Source: Dastarcus helophoroides | Lineage: Eukaryota > Arthropoda > Insecta > Coleoptera > Bothrideridae | Assembly: GCA_028583605.1 (NCBI GenBank) | Contig: CM053336.1 | Coordinates: forward strand, 24,661,004 to 24,725,003 | Reading direction: 5' to 3' | DNA length: 64,000 nt | In this document: positions 55,459-64,000 of the stretch, one piece after another | Layout of the letters: the number at the start of each line of letters is the position of its first letter | Position numbering within the stretch: position 1 is the first letter of the stretch | The notes under the pieces: generated by a model | Told to the model about the DNA's origin: nothing | The model's input: only the letters and a program-made list of their open reading frames with translations | The model's database searches: none | Program-made: the position numbers and the translations under genes

Positions 55459-56609
55459 TTGTTGGCATATTATATTGATGAAATTACGGCATAAAATAAG
55501 TAGAAGGTGAATAATTGAATACTTTGACTCGCAATCTCGTAATGCTCAATCCCATCACCTTATAAAGGTAAAAGTTTAATATTATTTCACCTTCACTGCA
55601 AGATATATGTCAGAAAAAGCATTAGAGCAATAAAATTAGAACCATATGTTTTGTTTAATTATTCTTATCATTCTACAGAAAAAAATGACTCTAGGGGTAA
55701 ATCACCCTTTCCAATGCTTTTTTTTTGTAAAATCCCGAGACAAGTCAATTTTATTTTTTTATTTTCTTAATGACATTTCCAAATTCCATAAAATTTAAAG
55801 ATTTAAAATTTGGTATAAAAAAATAAACCCACCCCTATACAAATTAGGGGTTGCAACCCTTTGGCACAACTGATAGTTTTTAAAAGCTTATTCTTATGGG
55901 AAACGTAACAATGGTTTTATCGAAAAATTCCAATTCACTCTAGAGATATTAAAGAAAAATTTTTTTTTTGGGGGTTATCTTTAGGAGGTGGGGAGTTCAC
56001 CACTTAAATCACAAATATAGCATCTAAAAAAATTGTTGATACATTATTTTGATGAAATATCAACATATAATAAGTTAAAGGTGAAAAAATAAATGTTTTG
56101 GTTCGCAATCTAATAATGAACAAATCCATGGGGTTCTCCAAGGGTCTTAAAAATAGGGGTGTTACGTTATTTCACTGTTAATGCAAAATATATGTCAAAA
56201 TAATTATTATAGAAATAAAATTAAAAACATATGTTGTGTTTTACTTTCCATATCACTGTACAGAAAAAAAAAATAACTCAAGGGGTAAATCACCCCTGTC
56301 AAGGATTTTTTTTGCAAAACTTCGAGATAGATCAATTTTATTTTTTAGTGTTCTTAATAAAATTATTATATTTTATAAAATTCAGTTGTTCAAAAGTTGA
56401 TATATAAGAAAAATATTGAAACTCACCCCCATAAAAATTAGGGGTTGCAACTTTTTAACATAACCAATATGTTTTTGGGAACGGGATCGGTGGGGTACAT
56501 CTCGGGTACTTTCCTTGTGAGTTTTACTTCATCTTACGAGGAAAATTTTAGCTACACGCTAATTGAAAGAGTTATTGCCGAAAATATAACCAAAAGTAGG
56601 AGGCCACCC

Positions 56610-56840
56610 CAAAGGATTAGAAATGTCACGGGGAAATGTAACTTTTTTTCTTGTACTACGGATTCCATTAAATAGAAGGACCCTCGGCATGAAATGCGTT
56701 TAGATATGTTAAACTTAACAAATAATGGCAATTAAGTGATTTGTAATGAAACAGCAAGAATGTGCTAAAAGTTTAAACTGTTTAATACTACAACGACAGA
56801 CCGATTTCAGCCTTCTTTAGCCTCATCTTTTACACGTTGA
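56610..56840 (-). repeat. Family B repeat, copy 2, with hammerhead-like motif
   Basis: Direct repeat of the left flank of the palindrome. The ribozyme region (about 56785-56828, minus strand) reads GATGA, GGCT-AAAGAA-GGCT, GAAA, TCGGT, C, TGTCGTTG. The first two bases of CTGATGA are changed, but stem II still pairs using G-U wobbles and GAAA is intact. The repeat stops right after the motif. Confidence 0.65.
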
Positions 56841-56924
56841 TACTGAATAAAAGGATGAATTTTAAAAAGGTTTAAAGTTTTAAATAGAAGGGCGATTTTG
56901 AGAACAAATTAAAATGTTAAAATC

Positions 56925-57085
56925 ATAAATTTGACAAATGACCAATTATACTTTCTGTAAATAGACAATAAAACGTGCTGAAGTTGAAAATATTTACAAC
57001 CACAACCATAGACTAATTGCGGCCTCCCTTGGGCTCATTAGTGCGGTACAGTTGTTGTAACACTTTCAACTTAAGGTCTCTGCTC
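56925..57085 (-). repeat. Family B repeat, copy 3, with degenerate hammerhead-like motif
   Basis: A third copy in the same orientation (ACGTGCTGAAGTTGAAAAT, GTGCGGTACAGTTGTTGTAA). The ribozyme region (about 57002-57050, minus strand) reads CTAATGA, GCCCAAGGGAGGCC, GCAA, TTAGTC, TATGGTTG. Both catalytic segments carry one substitution. Its stem I strand TATGGT would pair perfectly with ACCATG of copy 1, evidence for the ancestral fold. Confidence 0.6.
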
Positions 57086-57109
57086 ACTTGTTTATTCATA
57101 ACTTTTGTA

Positions 57110-57410
57110 AATTCCGACTTATTTTAAAAAGCTCCCATACTTTATATTTTAATTTTCATTTTATTGAAAATATTTTGTACTATTATTGTCTTTTTTTAAA
57201 AATTTTGCTTTCAAAAATTTTGTCTATTTTACAAAATTACTTACCTTTCCAAAAATTTAATTTTTAAAAAAAAAATTTGACTTGTAACATTTCGAGTTTA
57301 TTAAAATTTTAACTTTTTGATAATTGTTACTTTTGAAAATTTCTGGTATTTGAAAATTTTAACAGTTCCAAATATTTATTTTGGATGTTCCATGTTTGCA
57401 ATATATTATA
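57110..57410. repeat. T-rich degenerate repeat block
   Basis: Short block of the ~19-bp array family (ATTTTGCTTTCAAAAATTTT, TTTGAAAATTTCTGGTA). T-rich plus strand. Similar words resume at 57,780-57,940. Confidence 0.5.
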
Positions 57411-57752
57411 TAATGTTATTGTTCAAAAACTTATTGTGACATACATTTTGCATTAGAAGTGAAATACCATAAAATTTTAATTTTAAGAGGTTTGGAAATC
57501 CCGTGGGGTTAATCATTATTAAATTGTGCCTAAATTATTTTTATTGCATTTTTATTTACTTTATTGTAATGTGTTATTTTTTCAGATATGTGCAAAAGAG
57601 ACTCTTTTTTCTTCTTTCTTCTTGTTGGATATTTCTTCACTTGCGTATAGGAAAAAAATCAATAATTATGACAAAAAAATCTATTAGAAAAGACAAATGT
57701 TACAGATTTGTGGCACATACGTATAGGTCAAAATATATTTGATTGTATGGTT
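57411..57752 (+). repeat. 340-bp direct repeat, copy 2
   Basis: Partner of the copy in the palindrome spacer, same orientation. It ends at GATTGTATGGTTTT, where both copies diverge. The copy is embedded between two T-rich array patches. Confidence 0.85.
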
Positions 57753-57945
57753 TTCTTCGAAACATTTTGTGTTAAAAACACTTCTTTTATGTAAAAATGT
57801 CGACTTTTTTACTTTAGAACAGTTCAATTGTTTTTTAAATTTTCGTTTTTCTTGTAATTTTGACTACTTTTTAAAAATTCTACCATTTTTAAAAATTTCT
57901 AATTTTTTGAACATTTTAACTTACCTTGAAATTTTGAACTTTCTA

Positions 57946-58606
57946 TACCGGGTGTTTTTTTTTAGTCGGGAGGTTACTTTTATATGGAGTACCACCTAAG
58001 AGCAAACTGATTTCGTCGATGGGGCTAATCGGGGCCAAACTACCTTTTAAAAATATTGTTAACTTCCTGCCACTTCCGGTTATACAGGAAAAAAGACATC
58101 AACTTTCCTATTTTAAATCGCAACCTTCATATTTTATATTTTATTTGGAATTTGCGTAAAAAAATAAGTTTATTTTATAAATACCTATTTATTGCTATCT
58201 TTGGTAGTCTTAGAGATAATTTAATTTTTTGAAAAAAAAAACCAAAAAAGAAAGTTATTTTGACTGTTTGTACCTTTTTTGTTACTTGGAGTAAAAAAAT
58301 GAACTTTGGGTTGAAGTTATAAAATGTTATGAAGACTATAATAACGTAATCATATTTTACATTTATCACACAGGATGACCAAAATTTCATGAAATTTATT
58401 GTTTGTTGTTTAATTTAAGAAAACTCTCTTTTTTTAAATGGTAACTATGTGTTTTTTCATCATTTTTGGATTCTCCGCATAAGTAGGAGAAAAAATATAT
58501 ATGACCAATTTTTTAAAATTCCGCACCATTAGAGAGATATAATTCAAAATAAAAAAGAAAAAATATATCTTTTTTTTCTCTAAGAGCAGTTTGGCAGTAG
58601 ACAACG
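57946..58606 (+). repeat. Family E interspersed repeat, copy 2
   Basis: Starts TACCGGGTGTTTTTTTTTAG then GTCGGGAGGTTACTTTTATA and shares TGATTTCGTCGATGGGGC, AACTTCCTGCCACTTCCGG, GATAGCAATAAATA-type and TTTGGATTCTTCACATAAAA-type blocks with the other copies. Lies in inverted orientation to the copy that begins at 59398. Confidence 0.75.
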
Positions 58607-59397
58607 AAATTAAAAAAAAACATAATCGCAAGGTCTAAAAATTTTCGGCTAAATAACATCTAAAAGATAACCTACAAGACAAATAAGTTTTTGGTTAATT
58701 ATTGGAATACTTATGAAAAAATATTTATGCAGCCAGGAATTTGAGTTTCGTATAAATGGTTTGTTAAACAGACATCTCGTTTGTGTAGTCATGAAAATCA
58801 ACAACAGATGTTCAAGAAAATCCGTCTTTTAAATGTTATGCTATTATATTAGATCTCGGGATTTGTAAGCGTTAAATTTTATAATAAAAATTAAAATGGA
58901 AATTATTTTATGATTTTTTTTAATCATAAATAAATACTAATTTATTATTTGGATAAAGTAAACAGAAATATTTTGCAATGATATGTTGATGATAACGAGG
59001 TATTGAGCCACATTTGGGAAAAATACAAATGTACATTAGATTAAAATACTATGGGGCTCATAACGGTAAAACAAACAATGGCTTTCTCGCCTACTTAATT
59101 AAGGCCCAGTCTATTAGAAACCATGGTTCGCACGCGTGGCCGCCGACCCCCAGGTTAAAACACCCCTAGAATTATTCTATGGAAAACTGTTAAGGAGCAA
59201 TTCTTTGCAACGACTATTGCATGACAGGCATATTGCTAGGAAGAATCGGATGTGCTTAAAAAGGTTACTCAATTTGAAATCTTAAAATATGCCTTTAAAT
59301 GTATTGAAACAGACGACCGTCGTTGTTGTTCTTGCTGTAAATTGTTTGTCAATCAGTTTATTTTTCTATTATTTATTATGATTAATTCCTAAGCTTT
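58607..59397. other. Anonymous sequence between inverted family E copies
   Basis: AT-rich on the left. From 59,040 to 59,260 it is balanced (GCACGCGTGGCCGCCGACCC), with no coding frame, perhaps a non-coding island. Confidence 0.3.
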
Positions 59398-60049
59398 TAT
59401 TGCCTACAGCTAATTTCCTACTTGAACAAAAAAAGAGATGTTTGATACTTTTTATTTTGAGATTTATTTAAAATACCTCTGTAACGAAGCAAAATTTTAG
59501 AATATAAGTGGTGTACCTCTTTTTTATGTGAAGAATCCAGATATGATTAGAAAACATATAGTTCCTATTTAAAAAAAAAAAACATTTTTTTTTATAAAAC
59601 AAATACAATAAAAATCATAAAATGCCGTCACCCTGTATAATAAATGTAAAATATGATTACCTTGATATAATGTTTATAATATTTTATGACTTTTCTTCTT
59701 TTTCTTTTACTCCGAATAATAAAAAAGATACAAAGAGTCAAAATAATCCTCTTTCAATCATTTTTTTTTTTCGAAAAATTAAAATATCTCTAAAACTATC
59801 AAAGATAGCAATAAACATGTATATATAAACTTAATTTATTTTGTTACTTAAAATTTAAATACAATATAAAATATGGGGGTTCCTATTTAAAATAAGAAAG
59901 TTGATGTCTACTTCCGGTATAGCCAAAAGTGGGAGGAAGTTGAAAATATTTTTAAAACGTAGCTTAGCTCCACTGACAAAATCAGTTTGTCTTTGTAATA
60001 AGTGGTACTCCATATAAAGGTAATTTCCCAACCAAAAAAAAAACCGGTA
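59398..60049 (-). repeat. Family E interspersed repeat, copy 3
   Basis: Minus-strand copy. Ends on the plus strand with CTCCATATAAAGGTAATTTC, CCAACC, an A run and CCGGTA. Very similar to the 19.5-kb copy over its length (GATAGCAATAAACATGTATA, AAATAAGAAAGTTGATG). Confidence 0.75.
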
Positions 60050-61131
60050 TATTTGGATTCTTACAAATTTTACAAAAGTTTTGATATTTTTTTCAAACTC
60101 TTTAAAAAATAGTGAAATGAAAAAAAACTATTTTATTTAACAGGCTGTTTGAAACCAATCAAAAATTTGCTCTACTTCCATCAATGGCATCCGCGCCAAC
60201 ATATCCTTGTTTATTCTTAACGAAAAAAATAGAGCACCATTGCTTTTTTTCCAAAACAAGCTTAATTTCCAAAACAACTTTCAATTCCTCAGTTCTTTTT
60301 GATTAAAAAAATAATTCAACTTAAAATACGATGTTTACTTATTTCATGCTATGGGTTTATTGGTTATTAAAAATAGCTACTTCCAAAAAATTTGTTAATT
60401 TACCTTATCTAACATAAATTTTTAGAAAAAAACCACATCGACCAAAGTTTCCTTAAAATAAGACATTACATTCGTAGTAAAGAATATCATGTGCCCATTG
60501 AAATGCATAGAACTGCAATTTATTTTTTTAATCAAAGAAATGAACGTTTATGAAATAAGTACCTTTTTTTGAAGAAGGCAGTCGCGTACTAATTTTTTGG
60601 GTAAAAATAATCGAGGGCATGTTAGCGCGAACGCTACTGATAGAAGTAGAAATTTTTTTTTCTGTAAAAAATACAAAATACAAAAAAAACACTGTTTAAT
60701 TATAGTTTTAAGTTTTTACTACTGTCGGCAGTCTCCATAACTGCCCATTTTTTTTTTCAAGAGCGTAGTCAGAAACCAATCGACACTTGTGCAAGAAAGT
60801 TTTCAGGGTCTCCTATTTTTTTAGGTGCATCCTTTTCTGCCGCTTTCTCGCCAGATATTTTCCTCAGGAGAAAATCAGGTCACAAAGAGTAATACCAGGT
60901 TTCACTTCTGTCACCAGTCCCCATAACTGTCCAAGTCCAATTTTTGAAGTGAAAACTTCACTAAGCGCATTAAGTAACTAAAGATAGGGAACAAATAAAT
61001 ACTTGCCAGATAATTTAACTTTTTCTTTTGTGATATTCGACGACTTTTGAAATTGACACCGGATTACCGAACGTGTCGGATTACCAAATTTTTTTTCTAA
61101 TTCTAAATGTCAGTAATCCGACAGCATGTGA
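60050..61131. other. Anonymous sequence with two family F motifs
   Basis: TTTTAAGTTTTTACTACTGTC at about 60,705 and TTTCACTTCTGTCACCAGTC at about 60,900 are variants of the short dispersed motif at 20.2 and 61.95 kb, each followed by CATAACTGNCCA. Just before the minisatellite lie two GGATTACC words (CCGGATTACCGAACG, TCGGATTACCAAA), the kind of subterminal motif seen in pogo/Tigger transposons. No coding trace. Confidence 0.35.
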
Positions 61132-61350
61132 ATCCAAACCTCCTGATTTGAACCTCGATGATCCGAACATCACTAATATGAACTTCGATTATCCGCACCT
61201 TGCTTATCCGAACCTTGCTTTTTCGAACCTCGCTTATTCGAACCTCGATTATCCGAACCTGGCTATTCGGAACCCCGATAATCCGCGTTTTGCTAATCCG
61301 AACCTCGCCGATCTGAGCCTCTCTAATCCGAACCCAGCTAATCCGCTACA
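61132..61350 (+). repeat. 15-bp minisatellite, ~14.6 units, open reading frame preserved
   Basis: Consensus ATCCGAACCTCGCTT repeated head to tail with 10-30% divergence between units and no indel over about 219 bp. In one frame it encodes pentads such as YPNLA, YSNLD, NPNLA and NPNPA within a 102-codon open frame. The pentads superficially resemble pentapeptide-repeat proteins (A-D/N-L-x-x), but a multiple-of-three unit alone would keep the frame open. There is no sign of an initiator context or neighbouring exons. It could be an expanded subterminal region of a Tigger-like transposon. Confidence 0.85.
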
Positions 61351-61502
61351 ATTGAAAACAAATTTTTCTAAAGTTATTTGAAATTTGCTACGCAAATATG
61401 AAATTTGGATATTTTGACATTTTTTTTAATATGCAGTAACCCAAATTGGACTAGATGAAAGACTAGATCGTATGCAAATATAAAAGGTATAGAAACTAGA
61501 CA

Positions 61503-61558
61503 TATTATTATTAATATTATTATTATTAATATTATTATTATTTATATTATTATTAATA
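61503..61558. repeat. (ATT)n microsatellite, 3' tail of a LINE
   Basis: Imperfect ATT/AAT run of 56 bp. It lies immediately downstream of a LINE C-terminal fragment on the minus strand, where it reads (AAT)n. Microsatellite 3' tails are known in several LINE clades. Confidence 0.85.
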
Positions 61559-61810
61559 GCGAAGATACTAAAGCTGCTGCCGCATCTGGCATTTCGACCG
61601 TCATATATTTTGTTTTTCCAGTCCTTCTCATGGATTGCTTTGTCTTGCATTATGTCGATTGTACTATTAGACCATGTTCTAGCTGGTCTTCTGTTCTTTC
61701 TCCTGTTTGAAGAAAGATACTTTAATGCTCTTTTTGGCCAGCTATTCTCCTGAATTCTTTTTACGTATCCGAACTATATCAATTGTCTATTCTCTATTCT
61801 CTCAGCAGTA
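61559..61810 (-). pseudogene. LINE reverse transcriptase C-terminal fragment
   Basis: Minus strand: FGYVKRIQENSWPKRALKYL, then NRRKNRRPARTWSNSTIDIM and HEKDWKNKIYDG. This matches the endmost part of many arthropod LINE reverse transcriptases (G-H-V-x-R-M-x-x-x-R-x-P-K ... R-R-R-G-R-P-x-x-x-W). Only about 80 residues remain, and the coding part runs into an (AAT)n tail, so this is a strongly 5'-truncated copy with almost no 3' UTR. One frameshift is visible near the start. Confidence 0.7.
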
Positions 61811-62215
61811 GTATACACTCTTTCGCTTCTTCTTCTTCTTCTTATTTTTGGGAACTAGAAATAATAATTTTAACGTACAAATTATGAAATTGTAATTTTT
61901 GGTATTACGATTTGAAAATTATAAAAAGCCTGTAATATCACAGTTTTAAATTTTCACTTCTGTCGGCAGCCCCCTAATTGACTATTTTTTTTTTCAGTGT
62001 CTTTTTTTGTTAGTTCATTTAGAGCATGATTTTTGTTAAAATATCACAGAAGGTAGAATAGTAAAAAAACGTAAGGGTTGCGATTTGTATTCTAAAATAC
62101 GACCTATACCTAATGGAACATTAATATCCCTCTAGATGCAATTCAAGATTTATAACTATGTTAAGTTTTCCCTCATCACATAGCCTATTCCGAACGTTGC
62201 TGAAATGTATTTTTC
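61811..62215. other. Anonymous sequence with a family F motif
   Basis: A (CTT)n run lies near 61,830. TTTTCACTTCTGTCGGCAGC at about 61,952 is a family F motif. Otherwise AT-rich with no coding trace. Confidence 0.35.
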
Positions 62216-62480
62216 AGGAAATAAGGTTTTCTCTTTCAAATTAAAAACGGGCAGAGGGCTGTCACTTCCCAAAGGCATCTTCCCGAGCGACACTCGTTGA
62301 TTGGTCGTCTATTGATCGAAAAGGAACACGCGGACTCCATTTATATTTATTCCGCTCCGGCTAAATTTTATATTCATTGAAAATAAAACGGCAATTTTAT
62401 TTCCCGATCGTGCTCACTTATGTGAGCTCTAGATGTGGGATGTTTTCTTTGAGTTCGTTAAAAGGTTTCAAAGGCGACAT
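62216..62480. other. Relatively GC-rich island, possible conserved non-coding element
   Basis: Balanced composition, with GGGCAGAGGGCTGTCACTTC, GATTGGTCGTCTATTGATCG (containing an ATTGGTC CCAAT-box word) and ATTCCGCTCCGGCTAAAT. No open frame. Resembles the islands at 23.9, 32.8 and 48 kb in texture. Confidence 0.3.
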
Positions 62481-63671
62481 TGCGTGATCTGAAGGATAAT
62501 GTGAATTAGGTGGCAATCCAACTACATTTAACTTTGACTTGTTTTATATTAGTGATGTAATAGTAAGGCAATGTGTGTAATAGTTTTTTTCTGTTTACGA
62601 GAGGATAAAGCCCGTTAAAAATGCTAATTTAAAACATAATTCCTAATAAGGTTTTTTGTGACAATGCCTAAGTTTTACTTTCCTCCTAAATATGACATGT
62701 GCTATATCAATTGGTTTAGAATATTTTTTTGAATTCGAAAATGAAAAATGATGCCAACAAGAAAAAACCAAATTTCCAGAATTTTTTCGGAAATTATTTA
62801 ACATAAATAAAATATTTAACTACGCCACCCTAAATCTTTTCGGCAAAAAAAAATCAAAAATGATTTCAGTTTTTTTTTCAATTGGACAATAAATTATTGT
62901 TTTTTTAGGGGCATGATGCAGTTTATAAAATTTTAACCATTTAAGCTATTTTATATTTCTACTAACAACGAATACACCATGTTACCTTACCTTAAGTGGG
63001 ACTCACTAGATATAAAAGACAAATATCACCCATTACTCATGAATTTCCCGAAACTATTAAACAACGTAAACTTTGCTGAGATGATTAGCCTTGTATATAC
63101 GAATAAATACAAGTTTATTAAGATGCAATTGAAATCTAATTTCATTAGAATCTAATGAAAACCAGACTGCAATTGCAAAGTTCACGTAGATGAGGTAAAG
63201 CTTGTATCACGGGTTGCACCGCAACATCCATAAATACAAACGTCTTCGGCGTGACTTTAACTAATTCCATTTCCGAATTATGAAAAAGTTAATTTTGCTA
63301 AAAAATTTTTCACTGCTTTTAATTGATCGGTTTAAACGTACCACGTAGGTTAACATCGATAAATAATTTTTTTTATTTTTGTACATTTTTAGTGTTCTGT
63401 TGCTTTTGAAATTACTGTTTAGTTAATTATAGTTAAATTGATATAAGCCCTATATATTCTCACTGAAAAATATGTGGGCAGCTATATTGGTTTTTTATTT
63501 TAGTTTATATTTATGTGGTCGCTGTTTTCCGGTGTTCCCTTATTATTGCATCATTCGCCTTTGTTGAATTGCGAAATTAGAATAGAATTCTCACAGTCGA
63601 CAGACAAAGGCATAATAAATAAAAACAAGAAGTATATCCTGTACAAACAAAAACAAAGTTGTATACAAATT
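62481..63671. other. Anonymous AT-rich sequence
   Basis: No coding trace or repeat recognised. The GC rise at 63,170-63,260 is brief and frame-less. Confidence 0.3.
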
Positions 63672-64000
63672 TACCGGGTGTTTTTTTTTTTAGTTGGGAG
63701 GTTACTTTTATATGGAGTAACACTTATTATAAAGGCAACCTGATTTTGTCGATGGGGCCAATAGGAGCTAAGCTACGTTTTAAAAATATGTTCAACTTCC
63801 TCCCACTTCGGGTTATACCGGAAGTAGACATCAACTTTCTTATTTTAAATAGCAACCCCCAAATTTTAAACTTCACTTGCATTTCAGATAGAAAAATAAA
63901 GTGAGTTTATGTATACATGTTTAGTGCTATCTTTCATAGATTTAAAGATATTTCAATTTTTTACTCTTTGTATCTTTTTTATTATTTGCAGTAAAAACAT
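63672..64000 (+). repeat. Family E interspersed repeat, copy 4 (runs off the window)
   Basis: Starts TACCGGGTGTTTTTTTTTTT, then GTTGGGAGGTTACTTTTATA, with TTTTGTCGATGGGGCCAATA and the near-palindrome GGTTATACCGGAAG. It is truncated by the window edge after about 330 bp. The 81-codon frame across it belongs to the repeat. Confidence 0.75.

Larger units (their letters stand above)
53058..56540. repeat. Large imperfect palindrome built from ~590-bp tandem units
   Basis: The left arm (about 53058-54462) and right arm (about 55290-56540) are reverse complements with substitutions. A segment of about 180 bp (53105-53285) is missing from the right arm. Within the left arm the same unit repeats at 589-bp spacing: CAACCCCTAATTT at 53322 and 53911, each followed by GGGGTG, a TTAANAANANTAAAAAATAAA block, GGGTGATTTAC and AACATATG. 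A third, shorter unit starts in the spacer. The right arm holds the same two units inverted. The outer ends carry GTACCCGAGGTGTACCCC and its complement. The spacer is about 825 bp. No protein frame of significance. Non-autonomous element or satellite-like amplification. Confidence 0.8.

Noticed and set aside
54701..57742. Two nearly identical 79-codon frames (54701-54940 and 57503-57742) as a small duplicated gene
   Set aside because: They lie in a duplicated repeat, start and end arbitrarily within it, are Ile/Phe/Tyr/Lys-rich as AT-rich DNA dictates, and nearly all differences between them change amino acids, so there is no sign of selection for a protein.

Overview
This looks like AT-rich, intron- or intergenic-type DNA from an insect or another arthropod, possibly a beetle. 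The evidence is entirely its mobile-element content: a copia retrotransposon with a half-tRNA-type primer site, mariner/Tc1/IS630-like DNA transposons, jockey-like and RNase H-bearing LOA-like LINEs, and Penelope-like elements with a GIY-YIG endonuclease. There are no operons, no bacterial signals, no confident host exon and no rRNA. Almost every open frame is short and low-complexity. The real coding traces are decayed transposon genes full of stops and frameshifts.

Layout. 0-9 kb: mostly anonymous sequence, one possible coding fragment near 1.65 kb, a pure (AG)56 microsatellite, a Penelope-like remnant at 5.2-5.8 kb, a tRNA-like SINE head and an AT-rich stretch. 9-20 kb: an internally deleted mariner with both terminal inverted repeats; a transposase-like tail on the minus strand at 11.4 kb; a 243-bp palindromic element with a 12-bp target duplication at 12.7 kb; a deleted but structurally complete copia element at 13.8-16.1 kb with LTRs, target duplication, polypurine tract and primer site; a second mariner fragment; and the first copy of a repeat called family E here. 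20-46 kb: blocks of degenerate, strand-asymmetric repeats (units of about 19 bp such as AAAATTTTCAAAAAAGTC) that switch from T-rich to A-rich. They are interrupted by an IS630-like transposon, a second Penelope fragment, two copies of a ~0.9-1.1 kb repeat (family D), relatively GC-rich islands and a truncated jockey-like LINE. 46-52 kb: a GC-richer island and a long decayed LOA-like LINE. 52.7-57.8 kb: a roughly 3.5-kb inverted repeat built from ~590-bp tandem units, flanked by repeats carrying hammerhead-ribozyme motifs. 58-64 kb: further family E copies, a 15-bp minisatellite, and a LINE tail ending in (AAT)n.

The most interesting signal is a set of self-cleaving-ribozyme-like motifs in three repeat families. 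One minus-strand copy at 52.94-52.98 kb keeps every conserved position of the hammerhead core. A second family at 12.7, 23.0 and 28.6 kb has a C-G to U-A compensatory change in its central stem. The third lies in the terminal repeat of the Penelope-like remnants. Hammerheads are known from Penelope-like elements, so the ribozymes themselves fit an existing picture. The palindromic 243-bp element with ribozymes on both strands, and the large ribozyme-flanked palindrome at 53-56.5 kb, are the parts I could not match to a described element type.
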